DNA of 64,000 nt from Methanohalophilus halophilus (GTDB lineage Archaea; Halobacteriota; Methanosarcinia; Methanosarcinales; Methanosarcinaceae). Below the pieces are notes generated by a model. It had not been told where the DNA came from, did no database searches, and saw only the letters and a list, made by a program, of their open reading frames with translations. Shown piece by piece: positions 1 to 8,887 of the stretch. Each line of letters begins with the position of its first letter. Positions within the stretch are counted from its first letter, which is position 1. The stretch lies in assembly GCF_001889405.1 (NCBI RefSeq), contig NZ_CP017921.1, positions 1,130,057 through 1,194,056 on the forward strand, in the 5' to 3' direction. Both the position numbers and the translations under genes were made by a program.

Positions 1-475
1 CTCCAATTGAGAGATTTTGTTGTGCGGCAATCATACAATGATTCTCAAAACTTGAACCATAGTATTTGACCCTGAAATTCTCAGGTTTGCGGATGAACAA
101 TATATTTGTGCCGCCTCCCTTACCCGGGACGATTGTCACATCCGGTTTACTGGATACTATATCTTTTATATGACTGAACTTCACAAGGGGCAGGTCCGCC
201 ATAATTATCAGTATCGGCTCTTCCTTTTGAGAGAGATATTTATTCAAGCAATCGTTGAGGTCTGTGTCATCCTCAATTATATTTGCTTTTACTTCCTTTT
301 TCACGTCACAGGCGTTGGTGGTGATTATATCTATATTCCGGATTCCGCCTTTTCTTAAGGTTGCAACAACATCCAGAAGCATTTTTTCGACAAAGATCTC
401 CCTCTGCTCCTTTGTCATAACAGTTGAAAGCCTGGATTTGGCATTTTCTTTTTTGTAGGGTATTACTGCTCTCAT
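1..475 (-). CDS. cofC: 2-phospho-L-lactate guanylyltransferase (CofC), 3' end cut by the window
   Basis: Reading the complement from ATG at 475 gives [17 protein letters not shown] and continues open to the window edge, about 158 residues. The N-terminal R-A-V-I-P-Y-K-(x)n-A-K-S-R-L-S nucleotide-binding stretch and a later M-A-D-L-P-L motif are those of CofC, which activates 2-phospholactate (or phosphoenolpyruvate) with GTP to start the F420 side chain. Genes for the F420 chromophore (cofH, cofG) lie just upstream on the same strand, which supports the call. The C-terminal part is outside the window. Confidence 0.88.
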   Translation of the reverse strand, partial: MRAVIPYKKENAKSRLSTVMTKEQREIFVEKMLLDVVATLRKGGIRNIDIITTNACDVKKEVKANIIEDDTDLNDCLNKYLSQKEEPILIIMADLPLVKFSHIKDIVSSKPDVTIVPGKGGGTNILFIRKPENFRVKYYGSSFENHCMIAAQQNLSIG

Positions 476-554
476 TTATATTCCCTTTACTGTGTATCAC
501 GTTTGACGGGCCTGCACCTGATACCTTTGATTATCCATTGCATCTCAGTGAAAA

Positions 555-1643
555 TCATTGCCCTGTCACCACAGGTTCATAGAGTGTATTCCTTTGCACA
601 GGCTGGCGTCCTGCCGTTTTTATCAGCCACTCGATCTCTGCAACTTCCATGTTTTCCCCGTTTTTTGCACCGGCAGAGCTGGAAATCTTCTCTTCCATCA
701 ATGTGCCGCCGAGGTCGTTGGCCCCGCAGGTGAGGGCTACCTGGGCAAGTTTTTTCCCCAATTTTACCCAGCTGGCCTGGATATTGGGTATGTGTGTATG
801 CAGCAGGATGCGTGAAAGAGCATAGAATTGCAAATCTTCGATGCCTCCAGTGGCATATTTGCCTTCACTGATCATCTTTTTGCCGATAGGGTTATTGTAG
901 GGCATGAAAGGCAAAAGAACAAATTCGGTAAAACCGCCGGTTTTTTGCTGGATCTCCCTTATTTTCAGTATGTGATCTATCCTTTCTTCCTTTGTCTCCA
1001 CGTGCCCGTACATCATGGTCGCAGTAGTGGCAATTCCAAGCCTGTGAGCTGTAGTGATTACATTTTCCCACTGGCGGGTATTCAATTTTCCGGGACAGAT
1101 TATTTCCCGCACCCTGTCTGAAAGGATTTCTGCGGCGGTACCGGGCATAGTTTCAAGGCCACTGCTTTTGAGCCTTTCAATTGTAGATTCGATAGAAAGC
1201 CCGTTTTTCTTTGCAAGGTGGAAAATTTCCATCGGGGAATAGGCGTGAATATTTATATCGGGAAAATTGGCTTTGATGGAACTGAGAATATTCTGGTAAA
1301 ATTCCAGGTTTGCATCTTCAAGTAACCCGCCCTGGATACAGACTTCGGTGGCTCCCAAATCAACGGCATCTTTTGTTTTTTCGAGTATATCCGATTTTTC
1401 CAGAAGATAACTTTCCTGATGCTTGAAAGCACAGAAACCACAGTTGCCTATGCATCGGTCTGTGAAATTGATATTTCTGTTGACAACATATGTCACATCA
1501 TCGCCGACGGCTTGCTTGCGTAATCTGTCGGCAAAGGAAAATAGTTGCAAAGGGGGAACTTCCAGCAATTTGAGGGCATTTTTTTTTGTGACTTTTCCCT
1601 CATATGTTTGCTGTATAATATCATCAGGTATCGTGGTTTTCAT
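555..1643 (-). CDS. cofH: FO synthase subunit 2 (CofH), radical SAM enzyme
   Basis: This 362-residue radical SAM protein transfers the tyrosine-derived hydroxybenzyl group in synthesis of FO, the chromophore of coenzyme F420. The CxxxCxxC cluster motif is C64-C68-C71 (C-I-G-N-C-G-F-C). I chose the ATG at 1643 (MKTTIPDD) because AGAAGGA lies 6 bases upstream; an in-frame TTG at 1685 lies inside cofG and has no comparable ribosome site. It begins 13 bases after the cofG stop, so the two FO synthase subunits form one transcription unit. Confidence 0.95.
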   Translation of the reverse strand: MKTTIPDDIIQQTYEGKVTKKNALKLLEVPPLQLFSFADRLRKQAVGDDVTYVVNRNINFTDRCIGNCGFCAFKHQESYLLEKSDILEKTKDAVDLGATEVCIQGGLLEDANLEFYQNILSSIKANFPDINIHAYSPMEIFHLAKKNGLSIESTIERLKSSGLETMPGTAAEILSDRVREIICPGKLNTRQWENVITTAHRLGIATTATMMYGHVETKEERIDHILKIREIQQKTGGFTEFVLLPFMPYNNPIGKKMISEGKYATGGIEDLQFYALSRILLHTHIPNIQASWVKLGKKLAQVALTCGANDLGGTLMEEKISSSAGAKNGENMEVAEIEWLIKTAGRQPVQRNTLYEPVVTGQ

Positions 1644-1656
1644 ATAAATCCTTCTG

Positions 1657-2640
1657 TTATTTTCGATATCCTTCGGAATTTGCAAGGGAATTTATCAATC
1701 CATCAAGTTGCTTACTATACCATCCACTTCTTATGTATTGCGGGTAGATTGGTAATCTTTCCTTTAATGGGATATCTCTTGCCATAGTTTTCAATTTTTC
1801 AACATCCGGCCATTCAGCTTCGGGATTTATCCAGTCAATCGTTGTGGGAGATATTCCTCCCAAATCTTTGGCACCGGCTTTTATCAGCAGGTAAGGATCA
1901 ATCAGGTTTGGGGCTACCTGCACTTCTACATCTGCAGGCAGGATGCTTCTTGCCAGTTGTACGGTATCGAGCATCTCTTCTTTTGAAGGTGGCCTGGTCC
2001 TTTCCATCCTGGTGCCAGGTTTGGGCATGAAATTCTGGATAATTACTTCCTGGATATGGCCATATTTGAATTGTAACTCTGCAATGGTTTCAAGGGAATC
2101 AATACGATTTTTGCGGGTTTCGCCGATACCTACAAGGATGCCTGTTGTGAATGGGATATGTAATTTGCCTGCATCTTCTATCATGGCAAGGCGAATTTCG
2201 GGTTCTTTACCCGGCGATAGTTCATGGGCAGGTAATCGTGCAGTTGTTTCGAGCATAAGGCCCATACTTGCGTTTACAGGTTTAAGGACCTCCATCTCTT
2301 CATAGGTCAGTATTCCGGCATTTGTATGGGGCAACAGTCCTTTTCCAATCGCCATTTCACACAATTTGTAGACATAATCCACAGTTGAAGAATAGCCTCT
2401 TTGTCCCAGCCACTCCATGTATTCGGGCACTTCCTCGGCATACTCTCCGAACACGAACAGGGCTTCAGTACAACCCGCCTTTTTTCCATGGCTTAGAATA
2501 TCACCTATCTCCTTCTCATCCATCAAATGTGCATCGGGATGGGATGGCTCACGACGGAAGGTACAGTAATGGCAGTTGTTCCTGCAGATGTTTGTGACAG
2601 GAATGAATACATTACGTGCGAATGTGGCATACTCTGGCAT
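1657..2640 (-). CDS. cofG: FO synthase subunit 1 (CofG), radical SAM enzyme
   Basis: The 327-residue protein carries C19-R-N-N-C23-H-Y-C26, the radical SAM cluster motif, close to its N-terminus as is usual for CofG. CofG condenses the CofH product with 5-amino-6-ribitylamino-uracil to give FO. It lies first in the cofG-cofH pair. An in-frame stop about 45 bases upstream of the ATG leaves little room for an earlier start. No strong Shine-Dalgarno is visible, so the message may have a very short leader. Confidence 0.95.
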   Translation of the reverse strand: MPEYATFARNVFIPVTNICRNNCHYCTFRREPSHPDAHLMDEKEIGDILSHGKKAGCTEALFVFGEYAEEVPEYMEWLGQRGYSSTVDYVYKLCEMAIGKGLLPHTNAGILTYEEMEVLKPVNASMGLMLETTARLPAHELSPGKEPEIRLAMIEDAGKLHIPFTTGILVGIGETRKNRIDSLETIAELQFKYGHIQEVIIQNFMPKPGTRMERTRPPSKEEMLDTVQLARSILPADVEVQVAPNLIDPYLLIKAGAKDLGGISPTTIDWINPEAEWPDVEKLKTMARDIPLKERLPIYPQYIRSGWYSKQLDGLINSLANSEGYRK

Positions 2641-2912
2641 GAATGGAGAATGAAATGATATATATCCTACATAAGATTAATGCAACATAAATATGGGTTT
2701 ATATCATGGGATGTACATTTCTTTTCAGGAGGTCCAAATAATTGATTGAAGCACGGATTGAAAATTGTCCCCGTGTGGGCGGGAAGAATGTACTGTACTC
2801 TTAGTGTCGCTCTTGTGAAGACTTTGTGAAGGTGGACTGCATTTACATAGTCTGTGGCTACAAAGGCTATGCAAAGAGACGGTTTATTTATAAGCAGCAT
2901 TGAGGTCTGGCA

Positions 2913-3512
2913 ATGCGCAGGATAATTCTGGCTTCTTCCTCTCCCCGGCGAAGGGAATTGCTTAAGCAGCTTATTGGAGATAACTTTGAGATAATCCCCT
3001 CTGTTTACAATGAGATCATGATTGAGGGGTTGGACTCTGCATCCCAGGCCCTTCAGCACGCTCTGGGAAAAGGCCGTGATGTTGCGGCAAAATATCCGGA
3101 TTCTGTGATAATCGCAGCTGACACGGTTGTATTATGTGATGGCAAACTTCTCGGCAAACCTGCATGTAAAGAAGATGCCATGTCGATGCTGGAGATGATA
3201 AATAGGAGGGCTGTGGCAGTTTTAACCGGAATTGTAGTTATTGATTCGGGAAAAGGGATTGAGAATACTGACATAGTTTCCACTCAGGTTAGGATGGCGA
3301 ATATCTCCCGGAAAGAAATTACAGCTTATTTGAAAACCGGTGAACCCATGGGCAAAGCAGGGGCCTTTGCAATACAGGGATTTGGTGCTGTGCTTGTGGA
3401 GAAAGTGGAAGGGGATTTCTTTAATGTGGTTGGTCTTCCCCTTTTCAGGCTTTCTCAGATGCTTAAAAATATTGGTGTAGATGTATTTGAACTCATGCAG
3501 GCCGATTCCTGA
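2913..3512 (+). CDS. Maf/YhdE-type nucleoside triphosphate pyrophosphatase
   Basis: The 199-residue protein starts MRRIILASSSPRRRELL, the Maf family signature (S-S-S-P-R-R). Maf proteins hydrolyse non-canonical or surplus nucleoside triphosphates, and most archaeal members are annotated as dTTP/UTP or modified-nucleotide pyrophosphatases. ATG at 2913 follows GAGGT at 2902-2906. A TATA-like TTATTTATAA lies at 2884-2893. Its 3' end overlaps by 20 bases the convergent membrane-protein gene. The exact substrate cannot be told from sequence. Confidence 0.9.
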   Translation: MRRIILASSSPRRRELLKQLIGDNFEIIPSVYNEIMIEGLDSASQALQHALGKGRDVAAKYPDSVIIAADTVVLCDGKLLGKPACKEDAMSMLEMINRRAVAVLTGIVVIDSGKGIENTDIVSTQVRMANISRKEITAYLKTGEPMGKAGAFAIQGFGAVLVEKVEGDFFNVVGLPLFRLSQMLKNIGVDVFELMQADS

Positions 3513-4569
3513 CCTTTTCCTTTAATAGATAATAGATTGCACCGGTTGATAGGAGAGTGGCAACCATATAGACTATCCAGCCGATGTATGGGATGCTTCC
3601 CAGTAGCAGTAGTATGAATATGCCAACTGCCATCTCCTGCCATCGTGTAGTAGTCCTGTCCAACCATCCGAATAGTTTTTTTCCCAGCCATAAGCCGGCT
3701 ATTACCCTTGCACAGTAAAGCAAAAACACCAGTATCAGGAATAAAATCAGTGCCGGGGGAATTCCGATCATTGTTACTGCAAGTAAAATGGACCCCATGA
3801 GAATTCCCAGCAGTGATAAAAGGCCGGCCAGGGTCTTGTGAATCGGTTTATCCGTGAGTTGAAAGGTCATGTCTTCAATGCTATTTGTTGCCAGGTAGAG
3901 AATTATCCAGCCGGTCAACAGTAACATTATGTAACGCAATAACCAGAATACAATATCTATGAATCCGTATCCATTTTCATCGGATTCTGTTTGTCCCGGG
4001 TATGTATCTGTAGAGATGATTCTTTCCCCTTGAAAAGTGGCATCAGGAAGGGTTTGTATATTATCTGCGTCAATATCCATTTCTCCTGCGACATTCCCGC
4101 CAAGTATTATAGTCCCGAAGTTTCCTGAAACATTGCCCGCAAGATCCCCGTAGAGATATGCCTTATCAGTGCCTGCTACCAGGTCTCCTCCAATTGTTGC
4201 ATTTTCTTCCAGGATGATTTGGCTGCAACCCGCAATGACATCATCTCCGATACTTCCTGATATGGTCAGTTTCCCGGCTGCTATCCTGACATCATCGGCT
4301 ATGTTTCCTCTTATTGCTATTGTACCGCCCGCAGCTATCAGGTCTCCGGAAATGTCGCCATTGACGGTAATGTTGCCGCCGGTAACTACGAGGTCACCGT
4401 TTATATCACTGTTAATCTGCAGGGCACCTCCTGCAGCATAAACATCATCATCTATCTGTTGTAAGATTTCCATATCCTCTTCAACATCATATGAGGTGAA
4501 GGCCAAAGCAGGTTGGATGCTTAACAGTACACATACCAGTAATAGGATAGTGAAACTTCTGATTTGCAT
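3493..4569 (-). CDS. Membrane protein with bactofilin-like (polymer-forming) repeat domain
   Basis: The 358-residue product has a signal peptide (residues 1-23). A region of about residues 50-175 follows, built from short glycine-rich repeats of the type N-G-D-L-V-V-T-G-G-N-I, with alternating hydrophobic residues predicting a beta-helix as in bactofilins. Four or five membrane helices occupy about 205-350. Bactofilin-like domains polymerise; here the domain would lie outside the membrane. GAGGGGG sits 8 bases before the ATG. Function is unknown; a role in envelope organisation is inference only. Confidence 0.7.
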   Translation of the reverse strand: MQIRSFTILLLVCVLLSIQPALAFTSYDVEEDMEILQQIDDDVYAAGGALQINSDINGDLVVTGGNITVNGDISGDLIAAGGTIAIRGNIADDVRIAAGKLTISGSIGDDVIAGCSQIILEENATIGGDLVAGTDKAYLYGDLAGNVSGNFGTIILGGNVAGEMDIDADNIQTLPDATFQGERIISTDTYPGQTESDENGYGFIDIVFWLLRYIMLLLTGWIILYLATNSIEDMTFQLTDKPIHKTLAGLLSLLGILMGSILLAVTMIGIPPALILFLILVFLLYCARVIAGLWLGKKLFGWLDRTTTRWQEMAVGIFILLLLGSIPYIGWIVYMVATLLSTGAIYYLLKEKVRNRPA

Positions 4570-4618
4570 AGTATACCCCCTCTTAATGATTGGCTGAAGA
4601 GTTATTTAAGGAACACTG

Positions 4619-5899
4619 TCAATCCACATTTTGTTGCTTTATAATATCCAGCGTATTCATAACACCCAGGGCGACACCTTCAACTTCGATACCTCCCTTT
4701 CCCTTTGCTCCGTCACCAACCACGTAAAGATTGTTAATAGGCGTGGTATTACCTATATCTGAGCCGGAAGATGCCCTGTTTACAGGCCAGCCGTCATAAT
4801 ATGACTGGGTGAGAATTACTTCATATTTTTTATTGGGGAAGACTTCCTTTAGATCCTTCAGGCCAATTTCGATCTCCTCCTCAATTTTATCGATTTTTTC
4901 CTGCTGGACACTTTGATGTGCCATTACCAGATGTTTCCCCGCCGGTGCAAGGTTGGGGTCTGTGTTGGTCACTTCATTGATTCCATTGACCCGGCGACAG
5001 TAAGGTGTCAGAAGAATCCCGTTATGGCCAATCAAAGGCTCTTCTGCGGCCAGGCATATCTTAATTCCCGCAGAAGGTTTGGCATTGTCTATTTTTTCTT
5101 CATAAGCATTATCTATGGCACCTGAGTCATAAAGGTCTCTTGTAAAAGGGTGTCCAATATTGCTTATTACAATATCAGAGTAATTTTTTATTCCATCTGT
5201 TATTACTCCCCGGGCCGTATTGTCTTCCACAATTACCTGACTCACTTCTGTATTTTTATGAATTTTTCCGCCATTTGAACGAATTATTTCCACAAGAGCA
5301 TCCGTAACCCCTTTGCATCCACCTATTGGGATGCCTGTTCCTCCATAGCGGTAGAGATTCTCAAATATTTCAAAAGCTTCCTCTGCAGGTACATCTCTGT
5401 TTGTAAGGCTCAGTGCCCAGCCACAGAATGAGTTGGCGGTTTTGTGTGCACTATCTTCATTCAGGTATTTACAAATCCAGTTTTCAAAAGAAATATTTTT
5501 AGGAGGCCACCTTCTGGTGGTAACTAAAAGGATTGAAAGCTTGAGCCTGTTCCACATGGAGAATTGTGAGCCATACTGATTGAAAGATATATCTTTAAAT
5601 CCTGATTTGTAATTATTTGAACCATCTACAGGTATACGGATAATGGCCATTGGCTTACAGGGTACGATTGCCACATCTGCACCTATTTTCCTGAGCAGGT
5701 TGCCCAGGGGGCCTGTAGAACCATGAGGTATCATGTGCAATGCTCCCGTGGACAGGCTAAAACCGTGATATTCGATGTTCGTGAATCGGCCACCTGTAAT
5801 GGGTAACCTTTCAAACACCTCGATTTCATGCCCTTCGGTTGCGAGTGAAGCCGCGCTTAAAAGACCCCCGAGACCTGCTCCGATGACATTGATTTTCAT
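4619..5899 (-). CDS. NAD(P)/FAD-dependent oxidoreductase, phytoene desaturase-like family
   Basis: The 426-residue protein opens with a dinucleotide-binding fold, G7-A-G-L-G-G12 followed by E-V-F-E-R, and ends with the typical second FAD motif (V-V-G-D-G-A-K-G-K-G-G). The overall layout matches the phytoene desaturase/carotenoid isomerase-like amine oxidase superfamily. It overlaps the stop of the upstream ferredoxin by ATGA, so the two are translationally coupled and the ferredoxin is a likely electron partner. Substrate unknown; reduction of isoprenoid double bonds is a reasonable guess, not shown. Confidence 0.75.
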   Translation of the reverse strand: MKINVIGAGLGGLLSAASLATEGHEIEVFERLPITGGRFTNIEYHGFSLSTGALHMIPHGSTGPLGNLLRKIGADVAIVPCKPMAIIRIPVDGSNNYKSGFKDISFNQYGSQFSMWNRLKLSILLVTTRRWPPKNISFENWICKYLNEDSAHKTANSFCGWALSLTNRDVPAEEAFEIFENLYRYGGTGIPIGGCKGVTDALVEIIRSNGGKIHKNTEVSQVIVEDNTARGVITDGIKNYSDIVISNIGHPFTRDLYDSGAIDNAYEEKIDNAKPSAGIKICLAAEEPLIGHNGILLTPYCRRVNGINEVTNTDPNLAPAGKHLVMAHQSVQQEKIDKIEEEIEIGLKDLKEVFPNKKYEVILTQSYYDGWPVNRASSGSDIGNTTPINNLYVVGDGAKGKGGIEVEGVALGVMNTLDIIKQQNVD

Positions 5900-6057
5900 T
5901 TTCCAGCCTCAATAGCCTTAAGGGGGCAGTAAAATGCACATGCGCCACAGTTGGTACATTTTTCTGTAATGTATGCATTTCCTTTAACTAAAATGGCGTC
6001 CTGTTTGCAGAAAGCGGTACATTGTCCGCATCCAACACATTTTTCATTGACTTGCAT
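5896..6057 (-). CDS. Small 2x[4Fe-4S] ferredoxin
   Basis: Starting at ATG 6057 (MQVNEKCVGCGQC), chosen because GGAG precedes it by 7 bases, the protein has 53 residues. It contains two cluster motifs, CVGCGQCTAFC and CTNCGACAFYCP, each CxxCxxCxxxC. The first lacks the usual proline after its last cysteine. The four-base overlap with the downstream FAD oxidoreductase indicates a dedicated electron donor. A longer reading from 6132 adds a low-complexity Asn/Ser/Arg-rich leader and is less likely. Confidence 0.85.
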   Translation of the reverse strand: MQVNEKCVGCGQCTAFCKQDAILVKGNAYITEKCTNCGACAFYCPLKAIEAGK

Positions 6058-6184
6058 ATGATTCTCCACTATTCTGGTAGGTGTACTATGTTTTGAATTA
6101 CGATATGAATTGGAATTGGGATGAATACACAATTTATTAATATTTAGTTTTCGTTACTTTAAAGGTAGTAATGGTGGAAGCAGG

Positions 6185-6218
6185 CCATTGTTAATTATCA
6201 ATGGTGATAGTTATATAT
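6185..6218 (+). promoter_or_regulatory. Dyad and TATA box of the DUF22 gene
   Basis: CCATTG (6185-6190) and CAATGG (6199-6204) form an inverted repeat around an AT-rich centre. Six bases later comes TTATATAT (6211-6218), a good archaeal TATA box about 30 bases before the expected transcript start. The dyad lies where a repressor or the BRE would act. Confidence 0.5.
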
Positions 6219-6251
6219 CTCCTTGTTCATATGTTCTTAAATGGTGATTGG

Positions 6252-6671
6252 ATGTCTGCAGAGATAATACAGGTAGTATCCCGGAAAAAGGGTGAAATTG
6301 TTTCAAAAAAAGTTAAGGCAGCGCCCTATGAATTTACTATCGCAACTCGTGCAAGATGGGAAATGGTGATTGCGGATAACGATTTGGAAATCAGGGCAGG
6401 AGAATACAAAAAGATTCCTGTAAGGGAAATAACCCTTGATCCCGATACTCTTGCAATGCCGTGCGCTTTCACGTATCATGCGGTTGCTTCTGTTCTCAAG
6501 ATTGCTTCTACTGAAGGGGCATGTCCGGTGGATAAAGAGCGCACTGTCAGGTATGCATATGTCTTCGGCCAGACAAATGGAAAAATAAGGGAAGGCGACC
6601 TGCTTGGTGTCTTGAATGTTTTCCCGATAATGTTTACCAGGGAAGCAATGACTCCTACTGAAGTTGACTGA
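6252..6671 (+). CDS. DUF22 family protein
   Basis: This 139-residue protein (MSAEIIQVVSRKKGEIVSKK) resembles the DUF22 proteins conserved in methanogens; their function is not known. It is soluble, with no signal or membrane segment. I chose ATG 6252 because GGTGAT lies directly before it and the TATA box at 6211 would place the transcript start near 6240. The upstream in-frame start at 6201 would lie inside the dyad and before the TATA box. The next gene starts 11 bases downstream, so the two probably share a message. Confidence 0.7.
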   Translation: MSAEIIQVVSRKKGEIVSKKVKAAPYEFTIATRARWEMVIADNDLEIRAGEYKKIPVREITLDPDTLAMPCAFTYHAVASVLKIASTEGACPVDKERTVRYAYVFGQTNGKIREGDLLGVLNVFPIMFTREAMTPTEVD

Positions 6672-6682
6672 GGGGTATTTGG

Positions 6683-7189
6683 ATGGAAACCTGTTTGATC
6701 TGTGGAGAGACTCAGGACTATAAACAGTATGGTAATTACAATATCTGCACTACCTGTGCTGATGTTATGGAAGATGTGATGGGGGAATTTTTCCTCCGCA
6801 CAATTTGCAATTGCTCCAAGCCCCAGTCCCATGAGACATATTTTAGTTATTTAAACAGTACTTCGAAGTACATTTCTGATTACAAGAAAATCACATCCCG
6901 TTCGAAAAAATATGAAAGACATATTTCTGAAAAAGCTTCGGATGCAATTGAAAAAGTGGAAGTCCCTTCAAAGCAGCGATATTTTGAAAGAATGCAGGCT
7001 GTTGTAAAATGGCTGGAAGACAACCCGGCATTTTATCATTATTATTTTAAGAAATATTATGTCTGTCCTGCCTGTGGAGCTTCTATCTTTGACAGGTATT
7101 CAAAAGAGGAAGTAGGGGATTGGATCGTTATTTCCTGTTCTGAATGCGGTGAGCTGATTAAGAAATACTTCGCTCCAAAAACTCTTTGA
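6683..7189 (+). CDS. Conserved zinc-ribbon protein of unknown function
   Basis: The 168-residue protein has an N-terminal treble-clef-like CLICGE...CTTC pair (Cys4, Cys7, Cys22, Cys25) followed by CNC. A basic, lysine-rich middle follows, then a C-terminal CPACGAS...CSECGE zinc ribbon. The two metal sites and basic middle suggest nucleic-acid or protein binding, but no family is recognised. GAGGGG lies 7 bases before the ATG, and it follows the DUF22 gene closely. Confidence 0.7.
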   Translation: METCLICGETQDYKQYGNYNICTTCADVMEDVMGEFFLRTICNCSKPQSHETYFSYLNSTSKYISDYKKITSRSKKYERHISEKASDAIEKVEVPSKQRYFERMQAVVKWLEDNPAFYHYYFKKYYVCPACGASIFDRYSKEEVGDWIVISCSECGELIKKYFAPKTL

Positions 7190-7360
7190 TGTATACATCT
7201 CCAACTATCTTTTAATTTCGGCCATATTTGTATTTTGTTTTTCTCACGTCTTGTGTAATGCCCTTTTTTAAATTTCAATTTTGATTATAAAGCGTGATAA
7301 ATCCAATATGTTTTTATGTGATGATTCATTAGAAGATTCAAAATAAAATCCAGTGGACCA

Positions 7361-7369
7361 TTTATTATA
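7361..7369 (+). promoter_or_regulatory. Probable TATA box of the fpo operon
   Basis: TTTATTATA in an AT-rich 249-base intergenic stretch lies about 78 bases before the fpoA ATG. A transcript starting near 7393 would have a leader of about 45 bases that includes the strong AGGTGA ribosome site at 7429-7434. No other feature is evident between 7190 and 7438. Confidence 0.45.
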
Positions 7370-7438
7370 CAAATGCAGTGACGTTACATAAAGTCAATTG
7401 GTTCACATTTATTTGATATTCATAATCAGGTGAGTTAT

Positions 7439-7837
7439 ATGTCAGGAATTGTCGATAGTAATATCGTATATAGTTACATCCCGGTTGCGGTGTTTCTTGT
7501 CGTCTCACTACTGATGCCTCCAATGACGATGTTGATCGTTAAATTGCTCAGTCCAAGGAGCAAGGGTGCGGAGAAATATTCCACTTATGAGTCAGGATCG
7601 GTTCCTACCGGCCCGGCACGTATTCAGTTCAATGTGGAGTATTACCTCTATGCGATCGCATTCGTATTGTTTGATATCGAAGTCCTCTTCCTTTACCCGT
7701 GGGCTATGATATACAGAGGTAATACAGGAGTAGATACGACGGTAGCGGTAGTCGAAATGCTTGTGTTCATTTTTGTTCTCCTGTTCGGTTATGCATTCTT
7801 ATGGAAGAAGGGGGCCCTTAAATGGATGAAGAATTAA
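7439..7837 (+). CDS. fpoA: F420H2 dehydrogenase subunit FpoA (NuoA-like)
   Basis: The 132-residue membrane protein has three hydrophobic segments and the conserved NuoA stretch K-Y-S-T-Y-E-S-G-S-V-P-T-G followed by Y-L-Y-A-I-A-F-V-L-F-D-I-E. It is the first gene of the complex that oxidises F420H2 and reduces methanophenazine while pumping protons. ATG 7439 is chosen over GTG 7430, because that GTG is part of the AGGTGA ribosome site itself. It overlaps fpoB by 16 bases. Confidence 0.95.
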   Translation: MSGIVDSNIVYSYIPVAVFLVVSLLMPPMTMLIVKLLSPRSKGAEKYSTYESGSVPTGPARIQFNVEYYLYAIAFVLFDIEVLFLYPWAMIYRGNTGVDTTVAVVEMLVFIFVLLFGYAFLWKKGALKWMKN

Positions 7838-8397
7838 AAGAAAAATCCTATGAACAGCCCGTTGCTAAAGAACAGGTGGAAGAGGAAGAAAATATTCCCG
7901 GTGTGGTAACTACCACTTCTCAGGAAATAAATAAATTCCTCCAGAAAACCAAAGCTCAGGACTTCATAAACTGGGGTCGTAAGAACTCTCTATGGTTTAT
8001 GGCCCAGGCAATGGGATGCTGTGGTGTGGAGATTATTGTAACAGGTATGTCTCCTATGGATACCGATCGTTTTGGTATCATTCCCAGGAATTCCCCCAGA
8101 CAGGCAGATGTTATGATAATCAGTGGGTATGTTACAAAGAAATATCTTCCCGCTCTCAAGAAATTATATGATCAGATGCCTTCTCCTAAATGGGTAATCG
8201 CTATGGGTGACTGTTCTATAAGTGGCGGTCCATTTTACGAGTCCTACAGTACCGTACAGAACATAGATGAGATATTCCCGGTTGATGTTTTCATCCCCGG
8301 GTGTCCTCCCAGGCCTGAAGCATTAATTCAGGGCTTCCTTGAAATCCAGAAAAAGATTGAAGCCAGGGAAGATAAGGGGTCAGGATATGACAGGTGA
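7822..8397 (+). CDS. fpoB: F420H2 dehydrogenase subunit FpoB (NuoB-like, N2 cluster)
   Basis: The 191-residue subunit carries the ligands for the terminal [4Fe-4S] cluster: tandem C66-C67 (A-M-G-C-C-G-V-E), C131 (M-G-D-C-S) and C161 (I-P-G-C-P-P-R-P). This is the PSST/NuoB arrangement, placing it at the junction with the quinone-like methanophenazine site. The first 30 residues are acidic and likely disordered. The gene overlaps fpoA at its start and fpoC lies 4 bases after its stop. Confidence 0.97.
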   Translation: MDEELKEKSYEQPVAKEQVEEEENIPGVVTTTSQEINKFLQKTKAQDFINWGRKNSLWFMAQAMGCCGVEIIVTGMSPMDTDRFGIIPRNSPRQADVMIISGYVTKKYLPALKKLYDQMPSPKWVIAMGDCSISGGPFYESYSTVQNIDEIFPVDVFIPGCPPRPEALIQGFLEIQKKIEAREDKGSGYDR

Positions 8398-8401
8398 TAT
8401 C

Positions 8402-8878
8402 ATGGATGCGGAAAAGATTATTGATTCACTGACTAGTAAGTTCCCGGAAGCAATCTCAGATACAAATATCGAGTCTGAAAGACGTATTTCTGCATATGCT
8501 GATGCTGATAATATTGTGGATGTATGCCAGTATCTAAAAGATGAACTCCAGTTTGGGCACCTTAGTTCTGAAACAGCGGTAGATTTGATTCAGAAAAACG
8601 AAATTGATGTCGTATATCACATAGGTTCCTATGATCATCCGGTAGTACTGACATTGAAAGCTAAACTTCCCAGGGATAACCCACAGATTGAATCTGTTGT
8701 GCCGGTTTACTGGAATGCCAACTGGTATGAAAGGGAAACCTATGAGTTATTCGGTGTACAGTATACGAATCATCCGGACCTGAGAAACCTTGTGCTTCCG
8801 GACGAATTACTGGGAGAATGGCCTCTGCGTAAGGATTACAAAGGTTTCCCCCAAAATACTGCTAAAAACCTGGTGTGA
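8402..8878 (+). CDS. fpoC: F420H2 dehydrogenase subunit FpoC (NuoC-like)
   Basis: The peripheral-arm subunit of 158 residues is the 30-kDa/NuoC homologue; the conserved W-Y-E-R-E-T-Y-E-L-F-G-V and W-P-L-R-K-D-Y-K-G are visible near the C-terminus. ATG 8402 (MDAEKIID) is preceded by GGTGAT. An ATG at 8387 overlapping fpoB is possible, but the shorter form fits the family length better. The next start follows directly after its TGA. Confidence 0.95.
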   Translation: MDAEKIIDSLTSKFPEAISDTNIESERRISAYADADNIVDVCQYLKDELQFGHLSSETAVDLIQKNEIDVVYHIGSYDHPVVLTLKAKLPRDNPQIESVVPVYWNANWYERETYELFGVQYTNHPDLRNLVLPDELLGEWPLRKDYKGFPQNTAKNLV

Positions 8879-8887
8879 GTGATAAAT

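Noticed and set aside
2667-3059. Minus-strand 130-codon frame over the maf promoter and 5' end
   Set aside because: It is antisense to maf, low in conserved features, and lacks a ribosome site.
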